From assembly GCF_000092925.1 (NCBI RefSeq), contig NC_014217.1:372001-436000 (forward strand): a DNA stretch of 64,000 nucleotides, read 5' to 3'. Positions 50,097 through 58,742 of the stretch are shown one piece after another. A model generated the notes under the pieces. It was not told the DNA's origin and did not search any database. It worked only from the letters and a program-made list of their open reading frames with translations. A program made the translations under genes and the position numbers. The DNA comes from Ancylobacter novellus DSM 506 (GTDB lineage Bacteria; Pseudomonadota; Alphaproteobacteria; Rhizobiales; Xanthobacteraceae). How positions within the stretch are numbered: the first letter of the stretch is position 1; the number at the start of each line of letters is the position of its first letter.

Positions 50097-52538
50097 TCAG
50101 CTCGCCGCCTTCAGCGGCAAAGCCGGCTGGTCCGGGCTCTCGCGCGGTTCCAGCGCATTGGCCATGGCCTCGTCCACCCGCTCCAGCCAGACGAACTCCA
50201 GCCGGTCGCGCGCGTCCTGAGGGATGTCCTCATAGTCGCGCCGGTTGCGGGCGGGCAGCATCACGCGGGTCAGCCCCGCGCGCGCCGCCGCCACCACCTT
50301 CTCCTTGATGCCGCCGACCGGCAGGACAAGACCCCGCAGGGAGATCTCGCCGGTCATGGCGGTGTCCTTGCGCACCGTGCGGCCGGTGAGCAGCGAGACC
50401 AGGGCGGTGAACATCGCCACGCCCGCGCTCGGCCCGTCCTTCGGCGTCGCCCCGGCGGGCACATGGACGTGCACGTCGTTCTTGGCGAACAGCTCCGGAT
50501 CGATGCCGAGCTCCTCGGCGCGGCTCTTCACCAGGCTCCACGCGGCCTGCGCGCTCTCCTTCATCACGTCGCCGAGCTGGCCCGTGAGGATCAGCCCGCC
50601 GCGTCCGGGGACGCGGGTCGCCTCGATGAAGAGGATGTCGCCGCCGACCGGGGTCCAGGCGAGGCCGGTGGCGACGCCCGGAACCGAAACGCGTAGCGCC
50701 ACCTCGTCCTCGAAGATCGGCGGACCGAGCATCTCGGGCAGCGTGTCGACGCTGATGCGCGCATGGCTGACGCTGCCTTCGGCGATGCCGACGGCGACGT
50801 GCCGCACGGCGCGGCCGACCTCGCGTTCGAGGTTGCGCACGCCCGCCTCCCGCGTATAGGCGCGGATGATGGCTTTGAGCGCCTCGTCGTCGACCTCGAC
50901 CTGCTCCGGCTTGACGCCGTTCGCTTCCAGCTGGCGGCGGACCAGATAGCGCTTGGCGATCTGCAGCTTCTCGGTGTCGGTGTAGCCGGTGAGCTGGATG
51001 ATCTCCATGCGGTCGCGCAGCGGCCCCGGTATGGTGTCGAGCATGTTCGCGGTGGCGATGAACACCACGCGCGACAGGTCGAACGGCACGCCGAGATAAT
51101 TGTCCCGGAACGTTCCGTTCTGCTCGGGGTCGAGCACTTCCAGCATCGCCGCCGACGGGTCGCCCTGTATGCCGGAGCCCATCTTGTCGATCTCGTCCAG
51201 CATCATCACGCAGTCGCGGGTGCCCGCCTTGCGGATGCCCTGGATGATGTTGCCGGGCAGAGCGCCGACATAGGTGCGCCGGTGGCCGCGGATCTCCGCC
51301 TCGTCATGCACGCCGCCGAGAGAGACGCGCACGAATTTGCGGCCCATGGCGCGGGCGATGGACTGGCCGAGCGAGGTCTTGCCGACGCCCGGAGGGCCGG
51401 CGAAGCACAGGATCGGCGCCTTGCCGCCGGGCGCCAGCTTGCGCACGGCGAGGTACTCGACGATGCGGCGCTTGATCTTGTCGAGGCCGAAATGGTCCTC
51501 GTCGAGGATCTTGCGGGCCTCCGCGATGTCGATCGGCGCCGTTTCCGGCAGCTTCCACGGCAGGGCGATCAGCCAGTCCAGATAGGTGCGGACCATGCCG
51601 TATTCGGCGCTGGCGTCCTGCATGCGGCGCAGCCGGCCCAGCTCCTTGCGGGCCATCTGCTCCACATCCTCCGGCATGCCGGCATCGGTGATAGCCTTCT
51701 CCAGATCGGCGATGTCCTGGCTGTTGCCGTCATCCTCGCCGAGCTGCTTCTGGATCGCCGCCATCTGCTCGCGCAGCAGCACCTCGCGCTGGCGCTCGTC
51801 CAGCGACGCCTTGGTCTGCTTGCTGATCTCCTGCGACAGGCGCAGCACCTCGATGCGGTGCGCCAAGAGCCGCGAGACCTTGTTCATGCGCGCGACGATG
51901 TCGACCGTCTCCAGAAGCTCCTGCTTCTCGTCGGCCGAGATGTCGATATAGGCGGCGACCAGATCGGCGAGGCCGGCCGGCGAGTTGGAGCCGCGCACGG
52001 CGGCGACCAGCTCGGCCGGGACCTGCGGCAGCAGCTCCAGCGCCTCGGTGGCCTGGCCCTGCAGGTGGACGAAGCGCGCCTCGATCTCCGAGGAGCGTTC
52101 CTCGCTCTCCTCCAGCCGCTTCACGCGGGCGGTGACGAAGGGCTTCTCGCGCACGAACTCGTCGACATGGAAGCGCTGCTCGCCCTGCAGCACGAGGTGA
52201 TGCGTGCCGTCCGGCGCGGTGACGTAGCGCAGTATGTTGGCGACGACGCCCATGCGGTGCAGGTCGGTCGGGCTCGGCTCCTCCACGCTGGCGTCGCGCT
52301 GCATCAAGATGCCGATGGGACGGCCCTCGCGCACCGCCTGCTGGGCGGCGGCGATGGAGGCCGCGCGGCCGACGCTGAGCGGCAGCACGACGCCGGGGAA
52401 CAGCACGAAGTTGCGCACCGGCAGGACGATCAGCTGGTCGGCGGGCACATTGCCGTTGGTGGCGCCCGAGGCGCCGTTGTTTCCGCCGGCATCGGCCATG
52501 CGGACCGGATCGAATCTTTCGAAATCGGGGTGTGTCAT
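50097..52538 (-). CDS. lon: ATP-dependent protease Lon
   Basis: This is an 813-residue full-length Lon A protease. An N-terminal substrate-binding domain (LPVRNFVLFPGVVLPLSVGR near residue 40) is followed by a coiled region, the AAA+ module with Walker A GPPGVGKTSLGQ and Walker B MMLDEIDKMG, and the C-terminal Ser-Lys peptidase domain with KDGPSAGVAM (catalytic Ser). It ends with an alanine/serine tail after LPLKAAS. ATG 52538 is preferred because AGGAAGGGGG lies upstream; a TTG at 52559 would overlap hsp20. It follows hsp20 by 17 bases and shares its promoter. Confidence 0.95.
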   Translation of the reverse strand: MTHPDFERFDPVRMADAGGNNGASGATNGNVPADQLIVLPVRNFVLFPGVVLPLSVGRAASIAAAQQAVREGRPIGILMQRDASVEEPSPTDLHRMGVVANILRYVTAPDGTHHLVLQGEQRFHVDEFVREKPFVTARVKRLEESEERSSEIEARFVHLQGQATEALELLPQVPAELVAAVRGSNSPAGLADLVAAYIDISADEKQELLETVDIVARMNKVSRLLAHRIEVLRLSQEISKQTKASLDERQREVLLREQMAAIQKQLGEDDGNSQDIADLEKAITDAGMPEDVEQMARKELGRLRRMQDASAEYGMVRTYLDWLIALPWKLPETAPIDIAEARKILDEDHFGLDKIKRRIVEYLAVRKLAPGGKAPILCFAGPPGVGKTSLGQSIARAMGRKFVRVSLGGVHDEAEIRGHRRTYVGALPGNIIQGIRKAGTRDCVMMLDEIDKMGSGIQGDPSAAMLEVLDPEQNGTFRDNYLGVPFDLSRVVFIATANMLDTIPGPLRDRMEIIQLTGYTDTEKLQIAKRYLVRRQLEANGVKPEQVEVDDEALKAIIRAYTREAGVRNLEREVGRAVRHVAVGIAEGSVSHARISVDTLPEMLGPPIFEDEVALRVSVPGVATGLAWTPVGGDILFIEATRVPGRGGLILTGQLGDVMKESAQAAWSLVKSRAEELGIDPELFAKNDVHVHVPAGATPKDGPSAGVAMFTALVSLLTGRTVRKDTAMTGEISLRGLVLPVGGIKEKVVAAARAGLTRVMLPARNRRDYEDIPQDARDRLEFVWLERVDEAMANALEPRESPDQPALPLKAAS

Positions 52539-52555
52539 GGTTCTGTCCCCCTTCC

Positions 52556-52978
52556 TCAAACCTTACGCAGCACGATGGCGAGGCACCCGTTGACGACGCG
52601 CGGATGGGCGACCTCGTAGCGACCGGGCGGCAGCACGAGCTGGCGCTCGAAGCGGCCCTGCGGCAGCTCCATGCGATGGATGGTGGCGCGGTTGAGCTCC
52701 GCCGGCAGCACGCGCTCGCCCGAAATGGCGAGCGTGCCGTTCTGGATGGCGACGCTGATGCGCTCGGGATCGACGCCGGGGAGCGCGGCGAGCACGATGA
52801 GCTCGCGCTCGGTCTCGATCATGTCGACCGGCGGCTCCCAGCACGGCGCGTGGCGGCGCGGCGATACCGCGTCGGCACGCGAGGCCGGCTGGAACATCTG
52901 TCGGTGCATGCGCTCGGCGCGGTTCAGCATGTCGATGGCGTCCGACCACATCCAGAGGCGGGGGTCAGTCTTCTTCAT
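52556..52978 (-). CDS. Hsp20/alpha-crystallin family small heat shock protein
   Basis: This is a 140-residue chaperone. The C-terminal alpha-crystallin domain starts at about PPVDMIETERELIVLAALPGV and contains AISGERVLP and the terminal beta strands (VNGCLAIVLRKV). The N-terminal 45 residues are variable. The start at 52978 follows AGGAG by about seven bases, making it better than an ATG two codons earlier. It is first in an operon with lon and has a sigma-32-like promoter at 53032-53061, so both are probably heat-induced. Confidence 0.9.
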   Translation of the reverse strand: MKKTDPRLWMWSDAIDMLNRAERMHRQMFQPASRADAVSPRRHAPCWEPPVDMIETERELIVLAALPGVDPERISVAIQNGTLAISGERVLPAELNRATIHRMELPQGRFERQLVLPPGRYEVAHPRVVNGCLAIVLRKV

Positions 52979-53031
52979 GGGCATCTCCTGGGGCAGGCCG
53001 GTGGGACGTATCCCTGGGGCCCGCGACGCTC

Positions 53032-53061
53032 ATATGGGTGCAGAAATGCCACACGCTAGGG
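53032..53061 (-). promoter_or_regulatory. Candidate RpoH (sigma-32) promoter of hsp20-lon
   Basis: On the minus strand CCCTAGCG (53054-53061) and CCCATAT (53032-53038) are 15 bases apart. They resemble the -35 CCCTTGAA and -10 CCCATNT boxes of heat shock promoters, with matching spacing. It lies about 55 bases before the hsp20 start. Confidence 0.55.
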
Positions 53062-53088
53062 AGGCGGGCGCATCCTAGCGCGGCGCCG

Positions 53089-54006
53089 TCAGGCGGCTTG
53101 CGTCTTCGCCGGCTCGGCTCGTGACAGCATGAGGTCGAGGAAGGCGCGCGGCGCCTCGTCGAGCGCACTCATCCCGCCGCGGCCCGGCGCCAGATGGGCG
53201 ACCACCAGCTCCCAGCACAGGTCCGGCCCGGCGATGTCCACCACCGCCAGCATGTCCCGCCGCGCCTCGGCCACCGTCTCCGGCACCAGCGCCACGCCGA
53301 GCCCGCGCGCCACAAGGGCCAGCAGGCTGTCGAGGTCGCTGACCTCGAAGGCGATGCGCCGCTCCAGACCCGCCTGGCCGAAGCCCTTGTCGACCAGCCG
53401 GCGCGTGCCCCAGCCGGGCTGGAAGTCGACGAAGGGCTCGCCGGCCAGCTCGGCCAGCGTCACCTCGGTCCGGCCGGCGAGCGGGTGCGCGGGCGCGCAG
53501 ACCAGCACCAGCCCCTCGCAGGCGACGACCGAGGCGGCGATGTCGGGCACCGGCTCGCACAGCGGCAGGATTGCAAGATCGAGCGTGCCGGCGCGCAATT
53601 TCTCCGTCAGCGGCTCCGAGCCGCCCTGGCTGAGCCGTACCTCGATGCCGGGATAGAGGGCGTGGAAGGCGGCGAGCAGCGCCGGCAGGTCGATGAAGGC
53701 CGGCAGGCTCGGCACCGCGCCGATGTCGAGCGTGCCGCGCTCCAGCGCCGCGGCGGAGGAGACCGCCTCGCGCGCCTCGCGCACCGCGTCGAGCACGCGC
53801 CGCGCCTTCTCCAGGAAGGCTTCGCCCGCCGCGGTGAGGCGCACCTGCCGCGTGGTGCGCAGGAACAGCCGCGCGTCCAGCTCCTCCTCCAGCGCGCGGA
53901 TGGAGGAGGACAGCGCCGACTGGACGATGTTGGCGCGCTGCGCCGCCCGGGTGAAGTGCTGCTCCTCGGCGACGGCGATGAAGTGCTGGAGATGGCGCAG
54001 TTCCAT
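53089..54006 (-). CDS. LysR family transcriptional regulator
   Basis: This is a 305-residue LysR-type regulator. The N-terminal helix-turn-helix is typical (MELRHLQHFIAVAEEQHF, then ALSSSIRALEEELDARLF), with an effector-binding domain behind it. ATG 54006 has GCGAGG five bases upstream; ATG 54024 would add six residues but has a poorly spaced ribosome site. It is divergent from the HIBADH-like gene at 54156 with about 150 bases between starts and probably controls that gene and the aldo/keto reductase. The effector is unknown. Confidence 0.9.
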   Translation of the reverse strand: MELRHLQHFIAVAEEQHFTRAAQRANIVQSALSSSIRALEEELDARLFLRTTRQVRLTAAGEAFLEKARRVLDAVREAREAVSSAAALERGTLDIGAVPSLPAFIDLPALLAAFHALYPGIEVRLSQGGSEPLTEKLRAGTLDLAILPLCEPVPDIAASVVACEGLVLVCAPAHPLAGRTEVTLAELAGEPFVDFQPGWGTRRLVDKGFGQAGLERRIAFEVSDLDSLLALVARGLGVALVPETVAEARRDMLAVVDIAGPDLCWELVVAHLAPGRGGMSALDEAPRAFLDLMLSRAEPAKTQAA

Positions 54007-54155
54007 GGCGGCCTCGCTATTCATGTCTCCATCAGATTAATGCCATCTCGACATTCAATTTGAAAGATCAATCGCATCGTCCCATGGTGCACGAGGCTTC
54101 GGATCGCGATCTTTGCCGCGGCGGGCGCGGGCCCGAATGGAGATGGAGAGACATC

Positions 54156-55037
54156 ATGAAGGTCGGTTTCATCGGACTGGGCAGCATGGGCGCCGGCATG
54201 GCGCGCAACCTTCTCAAGGCGGGGCACGAGGTGACGGTGTTCAACCGCTCGCCGGCCAAGGCCGCGCCGCTGGTGGAAGCCGGCGCCGTCGCCGCATCGA
54301 GCGTCGCGGAGGCCTGCAAGGGCGAGGCGGTGATCACCATGCTCGCCGACGATGCGGCCGTCTCCTCGGTCGCGGAAGGCGAGGGCGGCATCCTTGCCAG
54401 CCTCGCGCCCGGCGCGCTGCACGTCTCTGCCAGCACGATCAGCGTGGCACTGTCGGAGAAGCTGACCGCCGCGCATGCCGAGGCCGGCCAGCTCTATGCC
54501 GCCGCTCCCGTCTTCGGCCGGCCCGAAGTGGCGGCGGCGGGCGAGCTCTTCGTCGCCGCCGCGGGTCCGGCGGACACGCTCACGCTCGCCCAGCCGCTGT
54601 TCGACGCCATCGGCCGGCAGACCTTCGTGTTCTCCGACACGCCGTCCAAGGCCAACCTCGTCAAGCTGAGCGGCAACTTCCTCATCGCCTGCGTGATCGA
54701 GACGCTCGGCGAGGCGCTGGCGCTGGTCGGCAAGGGCGGCGTCGACCAGAAGCAGTATCTCGACTTCCTCACCTCGACCCTGTTCGGCGCCCCGGTCTAC
54801 CGCAACTACGGCAACCTCATCGTCGACACCACGCCGCGGCCGGTCGGTTTCGCCGCTCCGCTCGGGCTCAAGGACATGCGGCTCGCGCTCGCCGCCGCCG
54901 AGGAGCTGCGCGTGCCGCTCCCCGTCGGCAGCCTGTTGCGCGACCGCTTTCTCACCCTCCTCGCCAATGGCGGCGAGGGGCAGGACTGGTCGGCCATCGG
55001 CCGCCTCGCCGCGAAGGACGCCGGCGGGGTCGTCTGA
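54156..55037 (+). CDS. NAD(P)-dependent beta-hydroxyacid dehydrogenase (3-hydroxyisobutyrate dehydrogenase family)
   Basis: This is a 293-residue oxidoreductase. The Rossmann motif VGFIGLGSMGAGMARNLLKAGHE opens it at residues 3-25; the catalytic lysine region is SKANLVKLSGNF near residue 165. Substrate-binding segment PVFGRPEVAAAGELF replaces the DAPVSGG wording of classical HIBADH, as in GLYR1-like members. GGAGAG precedes ATG 54156. The neighbours are a divergent LysR and an aldo/keto reductase, so it may reduce an aldehyde or keto acid such as succinic semialdehyde or glyoxylate. Confidence 0.88.
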   Translation: MKVGFIGLGSMGAGMARNLLKAGHEVTVFNRSPAKAAPLVEAGAVAASSVAEACKGEAVITMLADDAAVSSVAEGEGGILASLAPGALHVSASTISVALSEKLTAAHAEAGQLYAAAPVFGRPEVAAAGELFVAAAGPADTLTLAQPLFDAIGRQTFVFSDTPSKANLVKLSGNFLIACVIETLGEALALVGKGGVDQKQYLDFLTSTLFGAPVYRNYGNLIVDTTPRPVGFAAPLGLKDMRLALAAAEELRVPLPVGSLLRDRFLTLLANGGEGQDWSAIGRLAAKDAGGVV

Positions 55038-55058
55038 CCGCCGTATTGGAGACAGGAC

Positions 55059-56057
55059 ATGGAACAGATCGACATCGGCTCCTCGGGGGTGAAGACCTCG
55101 CGCATCGGCCTCGGCACCTGGGCCATCGGCGGCTGGATGTGGGGCGGCTCGGACGAGGCCGAGGCTATCGCCACCATCCGCACGGCGGTGGAGCGCGGTG
55201 TGACGCTTATCGACACCGCGCCGGTCTACGGCTTCGGCCATTCCGAGGAGATCGTCGGCAAGGCGCTGGCCGAGGGCGGCCTGCGCGCAAAGGCGCAGAT
55301 CGCCACAAAGGCCGGCCTTGCCTGGGTGGACGGCAAGGTGCATCGCGATTCGCGCGCGGCGCGGCTGAGGCAGGAGGTCGAGGATTCGCTGCGCCGGCTG
55401 CGCACCGATGTCATCGACCTCTACCAGATCCACTGGCCGGACCTCGAGACACCCTTCGACGAGACCGCCCGCACGCTGGAGGAACTGCGCCAGGCGGGGA
55501 AAATCCGTGCCATCGGCGTGAGCAACTTTTCGCCGGCACAGATGGACGCCTTCCGCGCGCATGCGCCGCTGCACGCGGTGCAGCCGCCCTACAATCTCTT
55601 CGAGCGCGACATCGAGAAGGACGTGCTGCCCTATGCGGCGCGCTCCGGGCTGACCGTGCTGAGCTACGGCGCCATCTGCCGCGGCCTGCTCTCCGGGCGC
55701 ATGCGCGCCGACACCACCTTCACCGGCGACGACCTGCGCAAGTTCGACCCGAAATTCACCGGCGAGCGCTTCCCGCGCTATCTCGCCGCCGTGGCCGAGC
55801 TCGACACGCTGGCGCGCGAGCGCTTCGGCAAGACCGTGCTGGCGCTCGCCGTGCGCTGGGTGCTCGACCAGGGGCCGACCATCGCGCTGTGGGGCGCGCG
55901 CCGTCCAGACCAGCTCGACCCGGTGGGCGAAATCGCCGGCTGGACCATCGACGAGGCGACCAAGGGCGAGATCGACGCCATCCTCGCCCGCCACGTCCCC
56001 GAGCCGATCGCGCCGACCTTCATGGCGCCGCCGGCCAAGCGCCCGCTCACGGCCTAG
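55059..56057 (+). CDS. Aldo/keto reductase
   Basis: This is a 332-residue TIM-barrel NADPH-dependent reductase. The catalytic tetrad can be placed: D and Y in LIDTAPVYGFGHSEE, K in IATKAG, and H in YQIHWPD. The C-terminal NADPH loop is IALWGARRPDQL, in the AKR11-like group. It lies 21 bases after the dehydrogenase on the same strand with its own ribosome site. It probably reduces a carbonyl compound; the substrate is unknown. Confidence 0.9.
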   Translation: MEQIDIGSSGVKTSRIGLGTWAIGGWMWGGSDEAEAIATIRTAVERGVTLIDTAPVYGFGHSEEIVGKALAEGGLRAKAQIATKAGLAWVDGKVHRDSRAARLRQEVEDSLRRLRTDVIDLYQIHWPDLETPFDETARTLEELRQAGKIRAIGVSNFSPAQMDAFRAHAPLHAVQPPYNLFERDIEKDVLPYAARSGLTVLSYGAICRGLLSGRMRADTTFTGDDLRKFDPKFTGERFPRYLAAVAELDTLARERFGKTVLALAVRWVLDQGPTIALWGARRPDQLDPVGEIAGWTIDEATKGEIDAILARHVPEPIAPTFMAPPAKRPLTA

Positions 56058-56310
56058 AAGGCGCTGCGCCACGCCTCGGCCCGCCATGCCGGGAAGCTGT
56101 TGGCGGGTTGGCATCCCACCAAATCGGCGGGTTGTCCGAGCGACATTAATGAAATATTACCTAAACGTGGGCTACTAACCGATTTGGCTTGGGGGTCTTC
56201 GGCGACAATGGCTTGGGCGCCGCGGACCTGATCGCAACCGAAGACGGAACAGACGCGCGTGGCGGCCACGCCGTTGGCGCGTACGCCCGTCCTCTGTGCA
56301 GGGATGCTTG

Positions 56311-57327
56311 ATGCGGCTTATCGGATCGTTCCTCATCGGCTCAGCGGGCTTCGTCGGCGTTGCCGTCGCTGTGGCATGGGTGTCGAACGCCTCCCTGCCG
56401 ACGCCGGCCGATGCCGCCCGCGCCGATCTTCCGCCGTTCCGCATGGCGCCGGCCGCCCCCGAGACGGCGAGCGCCGTCGTCGACGAGCCCTCCGCACGGC
56501 CGGCCCGCACCGTCATGGACGTGCGCAACTTCTACGCCGCCGGCGAGATCCCGCAGCCCTCGAACTGGCTGTTCGACCCGGCGGTGATGCCGATCCGTCC
56601 GGCGGTGGTCGCCGCCGTGCCGGTGCCGGCCCCGACGGCCGAGCCGACCGTCGAGACGGTGAGTGCCGTGCCGCTGCCGGCTGCCAATCCGCTTGCCGCC
56701 GGCCGCGTCATGGCGGGCAACGAACCGGAGGACGCGCTCACCTTCGCGCCGCGGCCGCCGAAGAAGCCGAAGCTCGATGCCGAGATCGCCGCGCTGCCGC
56801 CTCCCATGGAGGAGGACGTCGCGCCGGACGAGCCGGCCCCGGCGCCCGCCGTCACCGAGGCGCCGAAGGACGAACTGCGCTACCCCACGCGCGAGGACAA
56901 GTTCGCCGTCTACGACATCCGCGCCAAGAAGCTTTATCTGCCGAGCGGCAAGAAGCTAGAGGCGCATTCGGGGTATGGCGCAAAGATGGATAACGTCCGC
57001 TACGTCCATGTCCGGATGGAGGGCGTGACCCCGCCGAACCGCTACTCGCTGAAGATGCGCGAGGCGCTGTTCCATGGGACCGAGGCGGTCCGCATGACGC
57101 CGGTCGGCGACGGCAAGATGTATGGCCGCAACGGCTTCCTGCTGCACCCGTACCTGCTCGGGCCGCGCGGCGATTCCAATGGCTGCGTCTCCGTCGCCGA
57201 CTACGACGCCTTCCTCGCCGCCTTCAAGCGGGGCGAGGTGCAGGAACTCGTGGTGGTCGAATCGATGCCGGGCTCGGGCGACACGCTCAACCCGCTGCTG
57301 TCCTGGCTGACCGGCAAGCGCAGCTGA
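56311..57327 (+). CDS. DUF2778 protein, L,D-transpeptidase-like (Tlde1 family)
   Basis: This is a 338-residue protein. An N-terminal membrane helix or signal (residues 1-25, IGSFLIGSAGFVGVAVAVAW) is followed by a Pro/Ala-rich linker of about 160 residues and a C-terminal DUF2778 domain (about 195-320) starting at KFAVYDIRAKKLYLPSGK. The catalytic-type motif is H in LLHPYLLGPRG followed by SNGCVS, with Cys about C292. The family includes the T6SS effector Tlde1, but a long linker and a membrane anchor suggest a periplasmic peptidoglycan-modifying housekeeping role. No T6SS genes or immunity gene are next to it. ATG 56311 follows AGGGA. Confidence 0.82.
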   Translation: MRLIGSFLIGSAGFVGVAVAVAWVSNASLPTPADAARADLPPFRMAPAAPETASAVVDEPSARPARTVMDVRNFYAAGEIPQPSNWLFDPAVMPIRPAVVAAVPVPAPTAEPTVETVSAVPLPAANPLAAGRVMAGNEPEDALTFAPRPPKKPKLDAEIAALPPPMEEDVAPDEPAPAPAVTEAPKDELRYPTREDKFAVYDIRAKKLYLPSGKKLEAHSGYGAKMDNVRYVHVRMEGVTPPNRYSLKMREALFHGTEAVRMTPVGDGKMYGRNGFLLHPYLLGPRGDSNGCVSVADYDAFLAAFKRGEVQELVVVESMPGSGDTLNPLLSWLTGKRS

Positions 57328-57370
57328 CCGGCTGCGGACTTCTCATCTCCAGACCGCCCACCCGCGAGCC

Positions 57371-58633
57371 ATGTCCACGCTGCACGCCGGCTATTTCACC
57401 GAGGGGCTCGACGCCGATCCCGAGCTCGCCGCTGCCCTGCGTGGCGAGCTGAAGCGCCAGCAGGATGGCATCGAGCTGATCGCCTCGGAGAACATCGTCT
57501 CCCGCCTCGTGCTGGAGGCGCAGGGTTCGGTGTTGACCAACAAGACCGTCGAGGGGCTGCCCTATGCCCGCTACTATGGCGGCGCGGAATTCGCCGACGC
57601 CATCGAGGCGCTGGCGGTGGAGCGGGCGAAGAAGCTGTTCAACTGCCGCTTCGCCAATGTGCAGCCGCACTCCGGCTCCAACGCCAATGCCGGCGTGTTC
57701 CTCGGCCTGCTGAAGCTCGGCGACACCATCCTGTCGATGAACACGGCGGCCGGTGGGCATATCAGCCACGGCCATCCGGCGACGCTGACCGGGCGCGACT
57801 ACCGGATCGTGCCCTATGGCGTCAGCCGCGAGACCGAGCGCATCGAGCTCGACGAACTGCGTACGCTCGCCCTCGACCATGCGCCGAAGCTCATCGTCGC
57901 CGGCGGCTCGGCCTACCCGCCCGCCATCGACTTTGCCGGCATGCGGGCCATCGCCGACGAGGTGGGCGCGCTGTTCATGGTCGACATGGCGCATTTCGCC
58001 GGGTTGGTGGCGACGGGGCTCTACCCGCACCCGTTCCCGCATGCGCATGTGGTGACCTCGACCACCTACAAGTCGCTGCGCGGTGCGCGCGGCGGCATCG
58101 TGCTGTGGAACGACGCGTCGCTGAATGACCGCATCAATTACGGCATTTTCCCCGGCGTGCAGGGCTCGGTGATGATGCATGCCGTCGCCGGCAAGGCCGC
58201 CTGCTTCGGCGAGGCGCTCAAGCCCGAGTTCCACGCCTATAACGAGGCGGTGCTGGCGAACGCCCGCGCCATGGCGGCGGCGCTGGCAACCGAGGGGCTA
58301 CGCATCGTCGGCGGCGGCACCGATTGCGGGCTGATGCTGGTCGATCTCTCGCCGCTCGGCGTCACCGGCGACATCGCCGCCAAGGCGCTGGAGAAGGCCG
58401 GGCTGGCGGTGAACAAGAACCTCGTCCCCTTCGATCCGCGCCCGCCGGAAGCGCCCTCGGGGCTTCGGCTCTCGTCGAATGCCGGCACTGCGCGCGGCTT
58501 CGGCATCGCCGAGTTCGAGACCATCGCCGGCTGGATCGCCCGCGTGGTGAAGGCGCCGGCGGACGCCGCGGCGATCGCCGCCGTCCGGGCGCAGGTGACC
58601 TCGCTCTGTGCGAGCTTTCCGATTTACGCGTAG
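57371..58633 (+). CDS. Serine hydroxymethyltransferase family PLP enzyme (divergent)
   Basis: This is a 420-residue fold-type I PLP enzyme with the SHMT scaffold (ASENIVSRLVLEAQGSVLTNK; ANVQPHSGSNANAGVFL; VDMAHFAGLVA). The PLP lysine is K234 in TTYKSLRGARGG. Standard SHMTs have TTTTHKTLRGPRGG there and KYAEGYPGRRYYGG earlier, where this protein has TVEGLPYARYYGG. It is therefore a distinct subgroup, possibly alpha-methylserine or another 2-substituted serine hydroxymethyltransferase. The housekeeping glyA is probably elsewhere. It stands alone, converging with cbbR. Confidence 0.85.
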   Translation: MSTLHAGYFTEGLDADPELAAALRGELKRQQDGIELIASENIVSRLVLEAQGSVLTNKTVEGLPYARYYGGAEFADAIEALAVERAKKLFNCRFANVQPHSGSNANAGVFLGLLKLGDTILSMNTAAGGHISHGHPATLTGRDYRIVPYGVSRETERIELDELRTLALDHAPKLIVAGGSAYPPAIDFAGMRAIADEVGALFMVDMAHFAGLVATGLYPHPFPHAHVVTSTTYKSLRGARGGIVLWNDASLNDRINYGIFPGVQGSVMMHAVAGKAACFGEALKPEFHAYNEAVLANARAMAAALATEGLRIVGGGTDCGLMLVDLSPLGVTGDIAAKALEKAGLAVNKNLVPFDPRPPEAPSGLRLSSNAGTARGFGIAEFETIAGWIARVVKAPADAAAIAAVRAQVTSLCASFPIYA

Positions 58634-58647
58634 CACCCCACACGGCC

Positions 58648-58731
58648 CTCATGGCCGGGCTTGACCCGGCCACCCAGTGACCGGGTGCATGCGGAAAGGC
58701 TGGGTCCCCGGGTCAAGCCCGGGGATGAGGG
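58648..58731. repeat. Dispersed palindromic repeat, copy C
   Basis: The arms CCTCAT...GGGCTTGACCCGG on the left and CCGGGTCAAGCCC...ATGAGG on the right are inverted copies, and the centre carries CCACCCAGTGACCGGGTG. It is the shorter form of the element at 30048-30190 without the 60-base nested segment. It lies between the convergent SHMT and cbbR genes and may terminate both. Confidence 0.75.
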
Positions 58732-58742
58732 CGTTCTGCTTA

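Noticed and set aside
54021..56114. Open frame of 697 codons on the minus strand
   Set aside because: It is antisense to the dehydrogenase and aldo/keto reductase genes and shows no recognisable protein family.
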